Source of the DNA: Clostridium_I sp047718555
Lineage (GTDB): Bacteria > Bacillota > Clostridia > Clostridiales > Clostridiaceae
Direction: 5' to 3'
Length of the DNA stretch: 64,000 nt
Assembly (NCBI RefSeq): GCF_047718555.1
Contig: NZ_JBDNRK010000011.1
Coordinates: 37,572 to 101,571, forward strand
Shown here: positions 25,997 through 32,600 of the stretch, in pieces
Numbering within the stretch: position 1 is the stretch's first letter
Layout: each line of letters opens with the position of its first letter
Made by a program: the position numbers and the translations under genes
Notes under the pieces: generated by a model
Told to the model about the DNA's origin: nothing
The model's input: the letters and a program-made list of their open reading frames with translations, nothing else
The model's database searches: none

Positions 25997-26895
25997 AAGA
26001 AATATATAAGTTCATTGATATCTACAAGCAATATTACTGCAGAAAAATAAAAAAGTACTTCAGCATAAAGATAATGTGTAAAACTCTTGGAATAAGCAGA
26101 GCTGCATACTATAAGCATATGCATAGAAAGCCATCTAAATGGGAGAAAGAAGATAAAATACTGGACAAAAGAATATATCAAGAATATAAGGATTCTAAAG
26201 GAATATACGGAGCACCAAAAATTTGCGAAAAATTGATGAAAAAAGGTTTTAATCCAAGTCTTAAAAGAGTTCAAAGAAGAATGAAGAAGATGAATATAAA
26301 ATCCATTATAATAAAGAAATGGAAAGCATACAATACCAGCAAAAAAAGAGTAGAGCAAAAAGAAAATCTAATAAAAGAAAACTTTACAGCCAGTACAATA
26401 AACGAGAAGTGGCTTACAGATATAACTTACATTTATACACTGGAAGATGGATGGTGTTACCTAGCATCTGTATTTGACTGCTATAGTGCTAAGATAATAG
26501 GATGGTGCTTTTCAAAAAATATTGATGCTAGTATGGCTTTACAAGCTATTAAGAATGCCGTAAATAGTCAAAACCCTAATTACGAAACTCTTATAATTCA
26601 TAGTGATTTAGGTTCACAATATACAAGCAGTGAGGTTGAAGGATACTTTAATGAATTAGGCATACGTCATTCTTACAGTAAAAAAGGCTATCCATATGAT
26701 AATTCACCTCAAGAATCATTTCATGCTTCACTTAAGAAAGAAGAAAAATTGATGAATAAATATAAGAATTTTTATAAAGCTAAAATATGCATTTTTCAAT
26801 ATATTGAAGCATGGTACAACAGAAAAAGAATACATAGTAGATCAGGATTTATTACTCCACAACAATATGAAGATATTGCTAGAAAATCTGCTTAA
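25966..26895 (+). CDS. IS3-family transposase OrfB (DDE integrase domain)
   Basis: The frame is open from the slippage site at about 25,960 and is most likely expressed as an OrfAB fusion; a separate start could be ATG 26074. It carries the HTH_21 segment (G-I-Y-G-A-P-K-I), then the rve integrase core with T-D-I-T-Y-I (first Asp), I-I-H-S-D-L-G-S-Q-Y (second Asp) and S-P-Q-E-S-F-H-A-S-L-K (Glu), with normal IS3 spacing. It ends with the N-R-K-R-I-H-S and G-F-I-T-P motifs. No break is visible, so this copy could be active. Confidence 0.93.
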   Translation, partial: SIVHIRKGKIEEIYKFIDIYKQYYCRKIKKYFSIKIMCKTLGISRAAYYKHMHRKPSKWEKEDKILDKRIYQEYKDSKGIYGAPKICEKLMKKGFNPSLKRVQRRMKKMNIKSIIIKKWKAYNTSKKRVEQKENLIKENFTASTINEKWLTDITYIYTLEDGWCYLASVFDCYSAKIIGWCFSKNIDASMALQAIKNAVNSQNPNYETLIIHSDLGSQYTSSEVEGYFNELGIRHSYSKKGYPYDNSPQESFHASLKKEEKLMNKYKNFYKAKICIFQYIEAWYNRKRIHSRSGFITPQQYEDIARKSA

Positions 26896-28339
26896 ATGTT
26901 TATAAAAAAAGTGTCTACACTATTGACATAAATCCACCAGATATAGATTTAAATAAAGAAGTTAATAAGTGCAAAAGCATGGAAGATTTAGTTGGAAAAA
27001 ACAGATTAATGCAGCGATTGTTTGGGAATATTATTCAGCAATTTTTAGAAGCTGAAATGGAAGATCAAAGTATGATAGAGATTTAAATGATGATAAAAAT
27101 TATAGAAATGGTTATACACCTAAAAACGTTAAGACTAGTTTTGGTGATGTCAAAGTTGATGTACCTAGAGATCGTAGATCTGAGTTTGAACCTAAAATTG
27201 TTAAAAAATATGAGACTGTATGCAATGAACTTGATAAAAAAGTAATTGGACTCTATGCAAGAGGTATGCCTGTAGATGACATAAAGTCTGAAATTGATGA
27301 GCTTTACGGGGTAGATATTTCTCCTGCAATGATCTCTAAGATAACTGATAAAGTCATGAATACAGCTATTGCTTGGAAAAATAGGGCGTTAGAGCCCGTT
27401 TATCCTATTGTATATATGGATGCTATACATTTTAAAGTTAAAGAAGATCATCAGATTATAAATAAAGCTGCTTATATATGTATGGCTTTGGGCCTGAAAG
27501 GTTATAAAGACATCTTAGGCATATGGATTGGTGAACAAGAAAGTGCTAAGTTTTGGCTGTCAGTATGTAATGACCTCAGAAATAGAGGCGTTAAAGATAT
27601 AATTATAGGATGTATGGATGGTCTTAAAGGACTACCTGATGCCATTAAGACTGTTTTCATGATATAAATATACAAAGCTGTATAATTCATCAGATAAGAA
27701 ACTCTATAAAATATATTGCATCTAAAGATAGTAAAGAGTTTATGAAAGATCTTAAAAATGTTTATAAGGCTGTTAATGAAAATATAGCGGCTAACGCCCT
27801 GTAAACTCTCGAAGAGACGTGGGGAGATAAATATTCTATAGTAATAGATTCATGGAATAATAATTGGGAAAATCTATCTACTTATTTCAATTTTCCTCCG
27901 GAAATAAGAAAAATAATATACACTACTAATGCTATTGAGGGATTCAATAGACAATTAAGAAAATTTACTAAGATAAGAACTACATTTCCTACGGATAATT
28001 CTTTGAGAAAAGCTCTTTACCTTGCTACAGAACAAATTATGACTAAGTGGACTTCTCCATCACCTAATTGGGCTTATACTTTAGCTCAGCTAACTTTGAT
28101 GTTTAAAGATAGGCTTGAGCAATATATATAAACAATACAAATAAAAGCTTGTACTATTTTATTTATGAATAAAAATGCTATTTTTACAAATAATAATAAG
28201 AAATAAAAGCTATATAAACTCATTCTTTAGTATTATCATATAATTTAAAAATTACTACAGGAATAATTTCCCATAGTAATTTCCAATTTAAAAGTAGCTA
28301 GTCTATTTTATTTTACACAAACTTATGAACGTTCTCAAC

Positions 28340-28594
28340 TTAGCCGACAATTATTGACATAGTATTTATTTTTAAACCGGTCATTTTATTTTCCAAGTCA
28401 CTGTTACCCTTGCAAATTCTGTTTTTACTATCCAATGCTATAACTTGCACTGTTAATTCCTTTACTATTTTTTCCCAAGTTACAGCTACCCTAGTGTTCT
28501 CAGTCTTTGAAGATTTACCATCCGCAACTAATGATTCTTCAAATTCTATTACGATTTTTTCAGCAGCTACTTCAATAGTAGTATTAGCATCCAT
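28340..28594 (-). CDS. Hypothetical 84-residue protein, chimeric C-terminus
   Basis: I do not recognise this protein. It starts at ATG 28594, 8 bases after GGAG, and sits 5 bases after the 51-residue gene, which implies coupling. The first 40 residues (MDANTTIEVAAEKIVIEFEE) look like real coding sequence. Two copies of a short nucleotide repeat then occur in different frames, read as T-R-V-A-V-T-W-E-K and K-G-N-S-D-L-E. In the alternative frame the second copy would read A-R-V-T-V-T-W and stop. The annotated stop codon lies in the IS256 target duplication, so the C-terminus may be altered by insertion. Confidence 0.5.
   Translation of the reverse strand: MDANTTIEVAAEKIVIEFEESLVADGKSSKTENTRVAVTWEKIVKELTVQVIALDSKNRICKGNSDLENKMTGLKINTMSIIVG
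28385..28412. repeat. Copy 3 of the GTAAC-N-GTTAC short repeat
   Basis: TTTTCCAAGTCACTGTTACC, close to copies at 15.56 and 29.73 kb. It lies 85 bp from copy 4. Confidence 0.65.
28466..28500. repeat. Copy 4 of the GTAAC-N-GTTAC short repeat
   Basis: TTTTTCCCAAGTTACAGCTA followed by CCCTAGTG. It is preceded by CCTTTACTA, like the copies at 18.71 and 29.72 kb. Confidence 0.65.
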
Positions 28595-28599
28595 TGCTA

Positions 28600-28755
28600 T
28601 TACTCCAAATACTTTAGCAATTCTTTGGGTGTTAGTTCCAGTGATATCAGTAGGCTTATGCTGTAGTCACTGCTAAGAAGCATTAGGGAGTTAGTATATT
28701 TGTCACCATTGGAGCAGGTTATTACATCTACATACTCTGGTAGGTTACTTTCCAT
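28600..28755 (-). CDS. Small 51-residue hypothetical protein
   Basis: This short frame begins at ATG 28755, inside the last codons of the 66-residue gene, and ends just before the next start. It encodes M-E-S-N-L-P-E-Y-V-D-V-I-T-C-S-N-G and ends with E-L-T-P-K-E-L-L-K-Y-L-E. The tight overlaps on both sides (11 bases and 5 bases) argue that it is translated. I recognise no family. Its context is a run of small genes typical of phage or plasmid remnants. Confidence 0.5.
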   Translation of the reverse strand: MESNLPEYVDVITCSNGDKYTNSLMLLSSDYSISLLISLELTPKELLKYLE

Positions 28756-28945
28756 GCTTTCTAATAGCTTTCAAATCCTCACCTGTTTCTGCTATTAGAA
28801 TGTATCCACCTAAATCATGTTCTGCATCTCTTTGATTTCCGTAGTTTTCATCAAGAATTGCTGCAATCTCCAATGCTTTTGCTACTACCTCCGCTGGTAG
28901 ATTTTTTAGAAGCCCTTCTTCTCTTTTATTAGCTATCATTATCAT
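28745..28945 (-). CDS. Small 66-residue hypothetical protein
   Basis: A strong AAGGAGGAG site lies 7 bases before ATG 28945, so this is very likely a real gene. The product is soluble and mixed in charge, with N-L-P-A-E-V-V-A-K-A-L-E-I-A-A-I-L-D-E-N-Y-G and an acidic D-A-E-H-D-L-G-G-Y-I-L-I-A-E segment. Similar small proteins appear to occur in clostridial accessory DNA, but I cannot name a function. It heads a run of three overlapping small genes. Confidence 0.6.
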   Translation of the reverse strand: MIMIANKREEGLLKNLPAEVVAKALEIAAILDENYGNQRDAEHDLGGYILIAETGEDLKAIRKHGK

Positions 28946-29031
28946 GGTTATCTCCTCCTTGAATTCTATTTCTATTATTCAAGGTAATAATATATATTTG
29001 ATTATTCCATGATTACAGGTACAAAAAAATA

Positions 29032-29061
29032 GCCTAAGATAGATTTTACTCCATCTTAGGC
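29032..29061 (-). terminator. Bidirectional terminator hairpin
   Basis: GCCTAAGAT is inverted as ATCTTAGGC around a 12-base centre. On the minus strand it is followed by TATTTTTTT, and on the plus strand by TTTT. It lies upstream of the 66-residue gene and would stop transcription coming from 29.3-30.3 kb. Confidence 0.8.
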
Positions 29062-29070
29062 TTTTACCAG

Positions 29071-29100
29071 TTCACTGCATTATTTAGATTATGCAGTGAA
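29071..29100. other. Perfect 10-bp inverted repeat with a third half-site nearby
   Basis: TTCACTGCAT is inverted as ATGCAGTGAA (29,071-29,100), and another TGCAGTGAA occurs at 29,175-29,183. This looks like an operator or hairpin in the 378-bp space between small genes (28,946-29,323), in which I see no other gene. Confidence 0.5.
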
Positions 29101-29323
29101 GATTTTATTACTGATTTTCCGTTAGTCATTGTACTGCAATAGTTGTTACTACTGCAACCACTACAGAATAGTTTTGCAGTGAACCCAATTTTTCTACTCT
29201 AAAAATCGGCACTATCAGCACTATTGTAATCCTATTTTTTACAGTGTCAACAATGTCGGTATTTTAGGCTTAGAGAGGTGTTCCCACAACATCTTCAATT
29301 CACTTCCACTGACTACCTCTATT

Positions 29324-29437
29324 TTAGAGGACAGTAGGGCTAATAAGGCTGTGCCCTGATTGCCCTACAAAATACAAGTAGCCTTCATAGCAAAAATGAG
29401 CGTCAATAGCCTTTTTTCTATAGTCACTGATGCTCAT
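29324..29437 (-). CDS. Small 37-residue frame overlapping the coiled-coil gene
   Basis: ATG 29437 overlaps the TGA of the preceding gene (ATGA), a typical coupling arrangement. The product reads M-S-I-S-D-Y-R-K-K-A-I-D-A-H-F-C and then Y-L-Y-F-V-G-Q-S-G-H. I do not recognise it; it may be the start of a truncated protein. Confidence 0.35.
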   Translation of the reverse strand: MSISDYRKKAIDAHFCYEGYLYFVGQSGHSLISPTVL

Positions 29438-29685
29438 TCAAGTATTTTTCCATCTTCTATTTTTCTGATTTCTCCATCTATTGCTTTAACCTGTGCTGCT
29501 AAGTCGTTTAGCCTAGCATTTAGTTCTTCCAATTCACCTACAGTAAGATTATCATGCTTAGACTTCTCTGCTAACTCTCTCATTTGCAGCAGCTTATCTT
29601 CAATAATGTCCAACATCTTCTGCCTGTACTGAACCCACTGCAATTCCTTTTCTAATTGTTGCTTTAGTCCTTCTTTTTCATTCAT
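29434..29685 (-). CDS. Small coiled-coil hypothetical protein
   Basis: The 83-residue product is predicted to be almost wholly helical and coiled coil, with heptads in L-E-K-E-L-Q-W-V-Q-Y-R-Q-K-M-L-D and L-E-E-L-N-A-R-L-N-D-L-A-A-Q-V. The start is either ATG 29685 or GTG 29688; the ribosome site is weak (GAATGAG). A copy of the dispersed repeat lies 30 bases upstream, where the sequence could have been joined to other DNA. The function is unknown; small coiled-coil proteins of this kind are frequent in phage remnants. Confidence 0.5.
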   Translation of the reverse strand: MNEKEGLKQQLEKELQWVQYRQKMLDIIEDKLLQMRELAEKSKHDNLTVGELEELNARLNDLAAQVKAIDGEIRKIEDGKILE

Positions 29686-29714
29686 CACATCAACTCATTC
29701 ATTTACCATTTTTC

Positions 29715-29746
29715 CCAAGTAACAGTTACCCTAGTGGGGTGCGAAG
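29715..29746. repeat. Copy 5 of the GTAAC-N-GTTAC short repeat
   Basis: TTTTTCCCAAGTAACAGTTA then CCCTAGTG, the least diverged copy. With the CAACTCATTCATTTACCA stretch to its left it resembles the copy at 18.71 kb over about 50 bp. Confidence 0.7.
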
Positions 29747-29757
29747 CAGCCTACTTA

Positions 29758-30315
29758 CTACTTCAATCTTTTTAACTTTTTCTCAATTTTCTCAATTTCA
29801 TTTTTCATTTCTTTAATTTGTTCATTAATGTAAATATTTTCGGTTGCACTCCACCATTTCAATAATTCATCTTTATTATCCTCAACTTTATCTTTATATG
29901 ATTTAATAGGGTAAATAGAATCCAAATTAGTATAAATCTTATGAAAACTTATTAATTTGTCATATTCTGTAGCACTAAGTTTAGCTTTTAAAATATTAAT
30001 GTAAGCTATCCATTCTTTATCTGAATATATTGTATACATCCCAGTTAATACTATACTAACAACACCATCAATGCAATTTTCCTTTAAATAATTAATATTT
30101 TGAGCAGCTTGTGTGTGAAAATCTTCTGATACTTTATTTATTCTATTTATTTCATGAAAAATTATATTTTTAGATTGTATGCTATTTCTTCTATTATTCA
30201 TGATGTTTGTTATTTTAAAAGTAATAAATGAAATAATAATTGGAAGGAAAAATCCTGAAATAAATAGTTTATAAAAATCATTGCTTAGTATTACAACTAA
30301 TACATTTTTCAACAT
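29758..30315 (-). CDS. Hypothetical membrane-anchored protein
   Basis: The 185-residue product has one N-terminal membrane helix (about residues 17-37, LFISGFFLPIIISFITF) followed by a largely helical soluble part. That part ends in a Lys/Glu coiled coil (I-K-E-M-K-N-E-I-E-K-I-E-K-K-L-K). GGAGGA lies 5 bases before the ATG, so translation is likely. It lies directly after the main flagellin gene and in the same direction, but a hairpin separates them. I recognise no family; a link to motility is not supported by the sequence. Confidence 0.6.
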   Translation of the reverse strand: MLKNVLVVILSNDFYKLFISGFFLPIIISFITFKITNIMNNRRNSIQSKNIIFHEINRINKVSEDFHTQAAQNINYLKENCIDGVVSIVLTGMYTIYSDKEWIAYINILKAKLSATEYDKLISFHKIYTNLDSIYPIKSYKDKVEDNKDELLKWWSATENIYINEQIKEMKNEIEKIEKKLKRLK

Positions 30316-30337
30316 TTTAATCCTCCATCTAACTTAA

Positions 30338-30366
30338 AGAAGCCAGAGTTGTTCACCCTGACTCCT
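30338..30366 (-). terminator. Probable terminator of the main flagellin gene
   Basis: On the minus strand AGGAGTCAG can pair with CTGGCTTCT (two G-U pairs) around an 11-base loop, 26 bases after the flagellin stop. The following T-run is poor (TTAAGTTAG), so termination may be incomplete. Confidence 0.5.
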
Positions 30367-30392
30367 TAATAATCCTATTGTAAGTTTATCAA

Positions 30393-31757
30393 TTATCTTA
30401 ATAATTGAAGAACTTGTTGTGGTTGTTGGTTAGCTTGAGCAAGCATAGCTTGAGCAGCTTGGCTAAGAATGTTGTTCTTAGAGAATGTTGACATTTCTTT
30501 AGCCATGTCTACGTCTCTGATTCTTGATTCGGCTGATGTCATGTTTTCACTTGATGTTCCTAAATTAGCTATAGTATGCTCTAATCTATTACTATAAGCA
30601 CCTAATTTAGCTCTTTCATCTGATACTTTGTCAATAGCTGTCTGTATAGTCGTAATAGCAGCTGTAGCTTTAGTAGCTGATGTTACATCTATATTATTTA
30701 CACCTAAAGCAGCAGAACGCATATCATTTACATTTACATTTATTGTTTGGCCTTCATTAGCTCCTATTTGGAAAGTTAAACTATTATCTGCTACTGTTAA
30801 TTCAAATGTATCGGCATTTGCTGTTCCTGCAGTATCTATTTTTGTACCATCTAAACTTCCACCAGTTAAAGTAACTTGAGCACCATGCTTACTATCTGAA
30901 ATAACTGCTGTAACACCAGCAGGTAAAGAAGTTATATTAGCATTTGTACCAGCTGTAGATGCTCCTACAACAGTTGCTGCAGTTCCTGTAGCAGTAAGGG
31001 TATATCCTGAACCGTAATCATTAGCTGTAAAAGTAAGTGCACCTGCTGCTACAGAAGTAGTAAAACCAATTTCGCTTGATTTTGCATTTATAGCTGCAGC
31101 CATATCTGCTGCAGCTGTGTTTTGAGCAAAATTAAAAGAAACACCATTCAACACTAAGTTAGTTGCACCTGCTGCTGTAACACCTGCAACAGCTGCACCT
31201 GCTGCTACTGATGTTTTAGTTGCTGCAGCAGTCACTGTAATACCAGCATAAGTACCACCAATAGCTAAATCACCAGTGTTTAAAACATTTACTTTATTTC
31301 CAGTAGCTGTAAAAGCTGTTACTTCAGCAGCTTTGCCTGAAGAACCATTCAATAAAGTTTTGGTGTTGAATTCTGTAGTATTCCCAATTCTATCAATTTC
31401 ACTAGTTAACTGATTTACTTCTTTTTGTATTTGTCCCCTGTCTGTATCATTTAGTGTATCATTTGAAGCTTGAACTGACAACTCTCTCATTCTTTGAAGA
31501 ATGGAAGTAGTTTCATTAAGCGCACCTTCAGCAGTTTGCACTAATGAAATACCATCTTGTGCATTACTTGAAGCTTGGTCTAATCCTCTGATTTGACCTC
31601 TCATTTTTTCAGATATAGCTAATCCTGCTGCGTCATCTGATGCACTATTAATTCTAAGACCTGAAGAAAGTTTTTGCATTGATTTGCTTGCATTTGTAGC
31701 ATTGATATTTGCATTTCTAATAGCATTGTTAGCTGCTAAATTGTGATTAATTATCAT
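30393..31757 (-). CDS. Main flagellin (454 aa)
   Basis: This is the major filament protein. The N-terminal D0/D1 region is canonical (MIINHNLAANNAI, then L-S-S-G-L-R-I-N-S-A-S-D-D-A-A-G-L-A-I) and the C-terminus has the R-I-R-D-V-D-M-A-K-E-M and Q-A-N-Q-Q-P-Q-Q-V-L-Q-L-L-R ends. The central domain (about residues 140-350) is rich in Ala, Thr and Val and forms the variable outer surface. It has a strong AAGGAGG site, a CsrA-type hairpin in the leader, a sigma-D promoter about 286 bases upstream and a weak terminator. It is likely called hag or fliC in relatives. Confidence 0.96.
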   Translation of the reverse strand: MIINHNLAANNAIRNANINATNASKSMQKLSSGLRINSASDDAAGLAISEKMRGQIRGLDQASSNAQDGISLVQTAEGALNETTSILQRMRELSVQASNDTLNDTDRGQIQKEVNQLTSEIDRIGNTTEFNTKTLLNGSSGKAAEVTAFTATGNKVNVLNTGDLAIGGTYAGITVTAAATKTSVAAGAAVAGVTAAGATNLVLNGVSFNFAQNTAAADMAAAINAKSSEIGFTTSVAAGALTFTANDYGSGYTLTATGTAATVVGASTAGTNANITSLPAGVTAVISDSKHGAQVTLTGGSLDGTKIDTAGTANADTFELTVADNSLTFQIGANEGQTINVNVNDMRSAALGVNNIDVTSATKATAAITTIQTAIDKVSDERAKLGAYSNRLEHTIANLGTSSENMTSAESRIRDVDMAKEMSTFSKNNILSQAAQAMLAQANQQPQQVLQLLR

Positions 31758-31765
31758 AATAAATT

Positions 31766-31801
31766 CCTCCTTGATTTTAAAGTGGACATCCTTGTTCCAC
31801 T
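31766..31801 (-). promoter_or_regulatory. CsrA binding region in the flagellin leader
   Basis: On the minus strand AGTGGA pairs with TCCACT to present ACAAGGATG in the loop, so the run ACAAGGATGT is an exact match to the core of the CsrA SELEX consensus RUACARGGAUGU. The second GGA is the Shine-Dalgarno AAGGAGG itself (31,766-31,770), 13 bases downstream of the hairpin. In Bacillus subtilis hag, CsrA represses translation by binding one upstream hairpin and the ribosome site. csrA and fliW lie 4 kb away in this window. Confidence 0.88.
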
Positions 31802-31806
31802 GTTTT

Positions 31807-31905
31807 TTATTTATAGTTAAGCTCTTTGAGCCTACTAACTAGATTTTGTTGCTTTTCAACTTGTACTTGTTGACATCTTGTTGCATCTTTGCTGAATTTC
31901 ATCAT
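31807..31905 (-). other. Candidate 32-codon leader ORF in the flagellin 5' UTR
   Basis: Reading from ATG 31905 gives M-M-K-F-S-K-D-A-T-R-C then Q-V-E-K-Q-Q-N-L-V-S-R-L-K-E-L-N-Y-K and a stop 50 bases before the flagellin ATG. No clear ribosome site is seen. A second frame (41 codons, 31,856-31,981) overlaps it. Composition looks coding-like, but it may be a gene remnant with a frameshift. Confidence 0.3.
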
Positions 31906-31910
31906 CCAGT

Positions 31911-31939
31911 GTTATCAATGCTTCATGGGCATTGATAAC
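31911..31939 (-). other. Stable hairpin in the flagellin leader
   Basis: GTTATCAATGC is perfectly inverted as GCATTGATAAC around a 7-base loop, about 155 bases before the flagellin start and 105 bases after the predicted transcript start. It has no T-run and probably stabilises the mRNA or affects translation. Confidence 0.7.
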
Positions 31940-32042
31940 AAAATGCTGACTTTCAACACTTCGGCAACCTTCTACCATCATAAAATAAATTAGTTCTCTA
32001 TAACTTCTATTTTTTATTTTCATCTTTTGTTCTATATTTACT

Positions 32043-32069
32043 TTATCGTATATCTAATATTTTACTTTA
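32043..32069 (-). promoter_or_regulatory. Sigma-D promoter of the main flagellin
   Basis: On the minus strand TAAA, 15 bases, then TACGATAA match TAAA-N15-GCCGATAA at 10 of 12 positions. The leader from here to the ATG is about 280 bases, unusually long for a flagellin gene. Confidence 0.85.
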
Positions 32070-32128
32070 TAACTTTTTCTAATTTTCTATAATATTTTTT
32101 ATCTTATATTTTTTTATTTTAAAACTTT

Positions 32129-32470
32129 CTATATTTTTTTGCTGAATATTACTGTTTTGCCATACAAACTCTTATTGTAGCTATTATTAGCATTCCTTGA
32201 CACAGAAATCTTTTCCATTTCTGTTCGTAACTTTTCCTTTTTTTCTGTCATTACGTCCTTTAATCTTTTTTCAATATCAGCTAGTTCAATTTCATTACTA
32301 ATTGAATTAAATTCCTTCTTAGAACAATTTAAGTTTCCTATGGCATCTAAAATATTCTGTCTCTTCTGCATAAATTCATCTATTTTATCTAATTTACCAC
32401 AGTAGAGATTATTTATAATATCTATTGTGACAATTTTATAATCATCTAAATACTGTTTTAATGTATTCAT
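32129..32470 (-). CDS. Probable FliT-like flagellar chaperone
   Basis: This 113-residue helical protein follows fliD, the normal place of FliT, the chaperone of the filament cap. From ATG 32470, preceded by GGAGAAG, it reads M-N-T-L-K-Q-Y-L-D-D-Y-K and is rich in Lys, Glu and Asp with heptad patterns (I-E-K-R-L-K-D-V-M-T-E-K-K-E-K-L). No sequence motif proves the family; assignment is from position, size and helical character. The end is basic (Y-G-K-T-V-I-F-S-K-K-I). Confidence 0.6.
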   Translation of the reverse strand: MNTLKQYLDDYKIVTIDIINNLYCGKLDKIDEFMQKRQNILDAIGNLNCSKKEFNSISNEIELADIEKRLKDVMTEKKEKLRTEMEKISVSRNANNSYNKSLYGKTVIFSKKI

Positions 32471-32600
32471 CTTACTTCTCCAATCTAAAAGGCAGTTGAA
32501 AGTAGAGAGTAAATAGTTAATAATTTCCAATCTATTCTTAAACTGTCAATTATCAACTTTCGACTAATAAAAAATTTCTTTTAAATTTTTTATTTCAGTA

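Larger units (their letters stand above)
25646..26928 (+). mobile_element. IS3-family insertion sequence nested in the IS256-family element
   Basis: Two overlapping transposase frames lie between inverted ends with TGTTAG...AGTGTAGACAC on the left and GTGTCTACACTATTGACA on the right, giving a shared GTGTAGACAC core. Length is about 1.28 kb. The ends begin TG and finish CA as expected for IS3 family members. I cannot see a certain target duplication, so the exact outer bases may be off by a few positions. It seems intact and so inserted after, or decayed less than, its host element. Confidence 0.85.
25622..28131 (+). pseudogene. IS256-family (mutator-type) transposase, broken
   Basis: The coding sequence starts at ATG 25622 (M-K-I-L-V-L-P), is split by the IS3-family element and resumes near 26,937 with P-D-I-D-L-N-K-E-V. 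The DDE residues are visible in V-Y-M-D-A-I-H-F, I-I-G-C-M-D-G-L and T-N-A-I-E-G-F-N-R. Further damage includes a frame loss near 27,065, a one-base loss near 27,660 (giving the TAA at 27,665) and a TAA at 27,802 in A-N-A-L-[stop]-T-L. The product cannot be functional. Confidence 0.9.
25509..28336 (+). mobile_element. IS256-family insertion sequence, decayed and interrupted by an IS3-family element
   Basis: The left end GGGAACGTACATA is matched by the inverted right end GAGAACGTTCATA, with weaker similarity for another 15-20 bases (TTTATGTAAA against TTTGTGTAAA). An 8-bp target duplication flanks both ends. The transposase gene inside has several breaks. Without the nested IS3-family copy it would be about 1.5 kb. 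Its left end also folds on itself: a 16-bp perfect hairpin at 25,511-25,551 followed by TTTTT could block transcription coming from the intron. Confidence 0.92.
25501..28344. repeat. 8-bp target duplication of the IS256-family element
   Basis: AACTTAGC occurs at 25,501-25,508 directly before the left end and again at 28,337-28,344 directly after the right end. IS256-family elements make 8-9 bp duplications, so this fixes both ends of the element. Confidence 0.93.
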
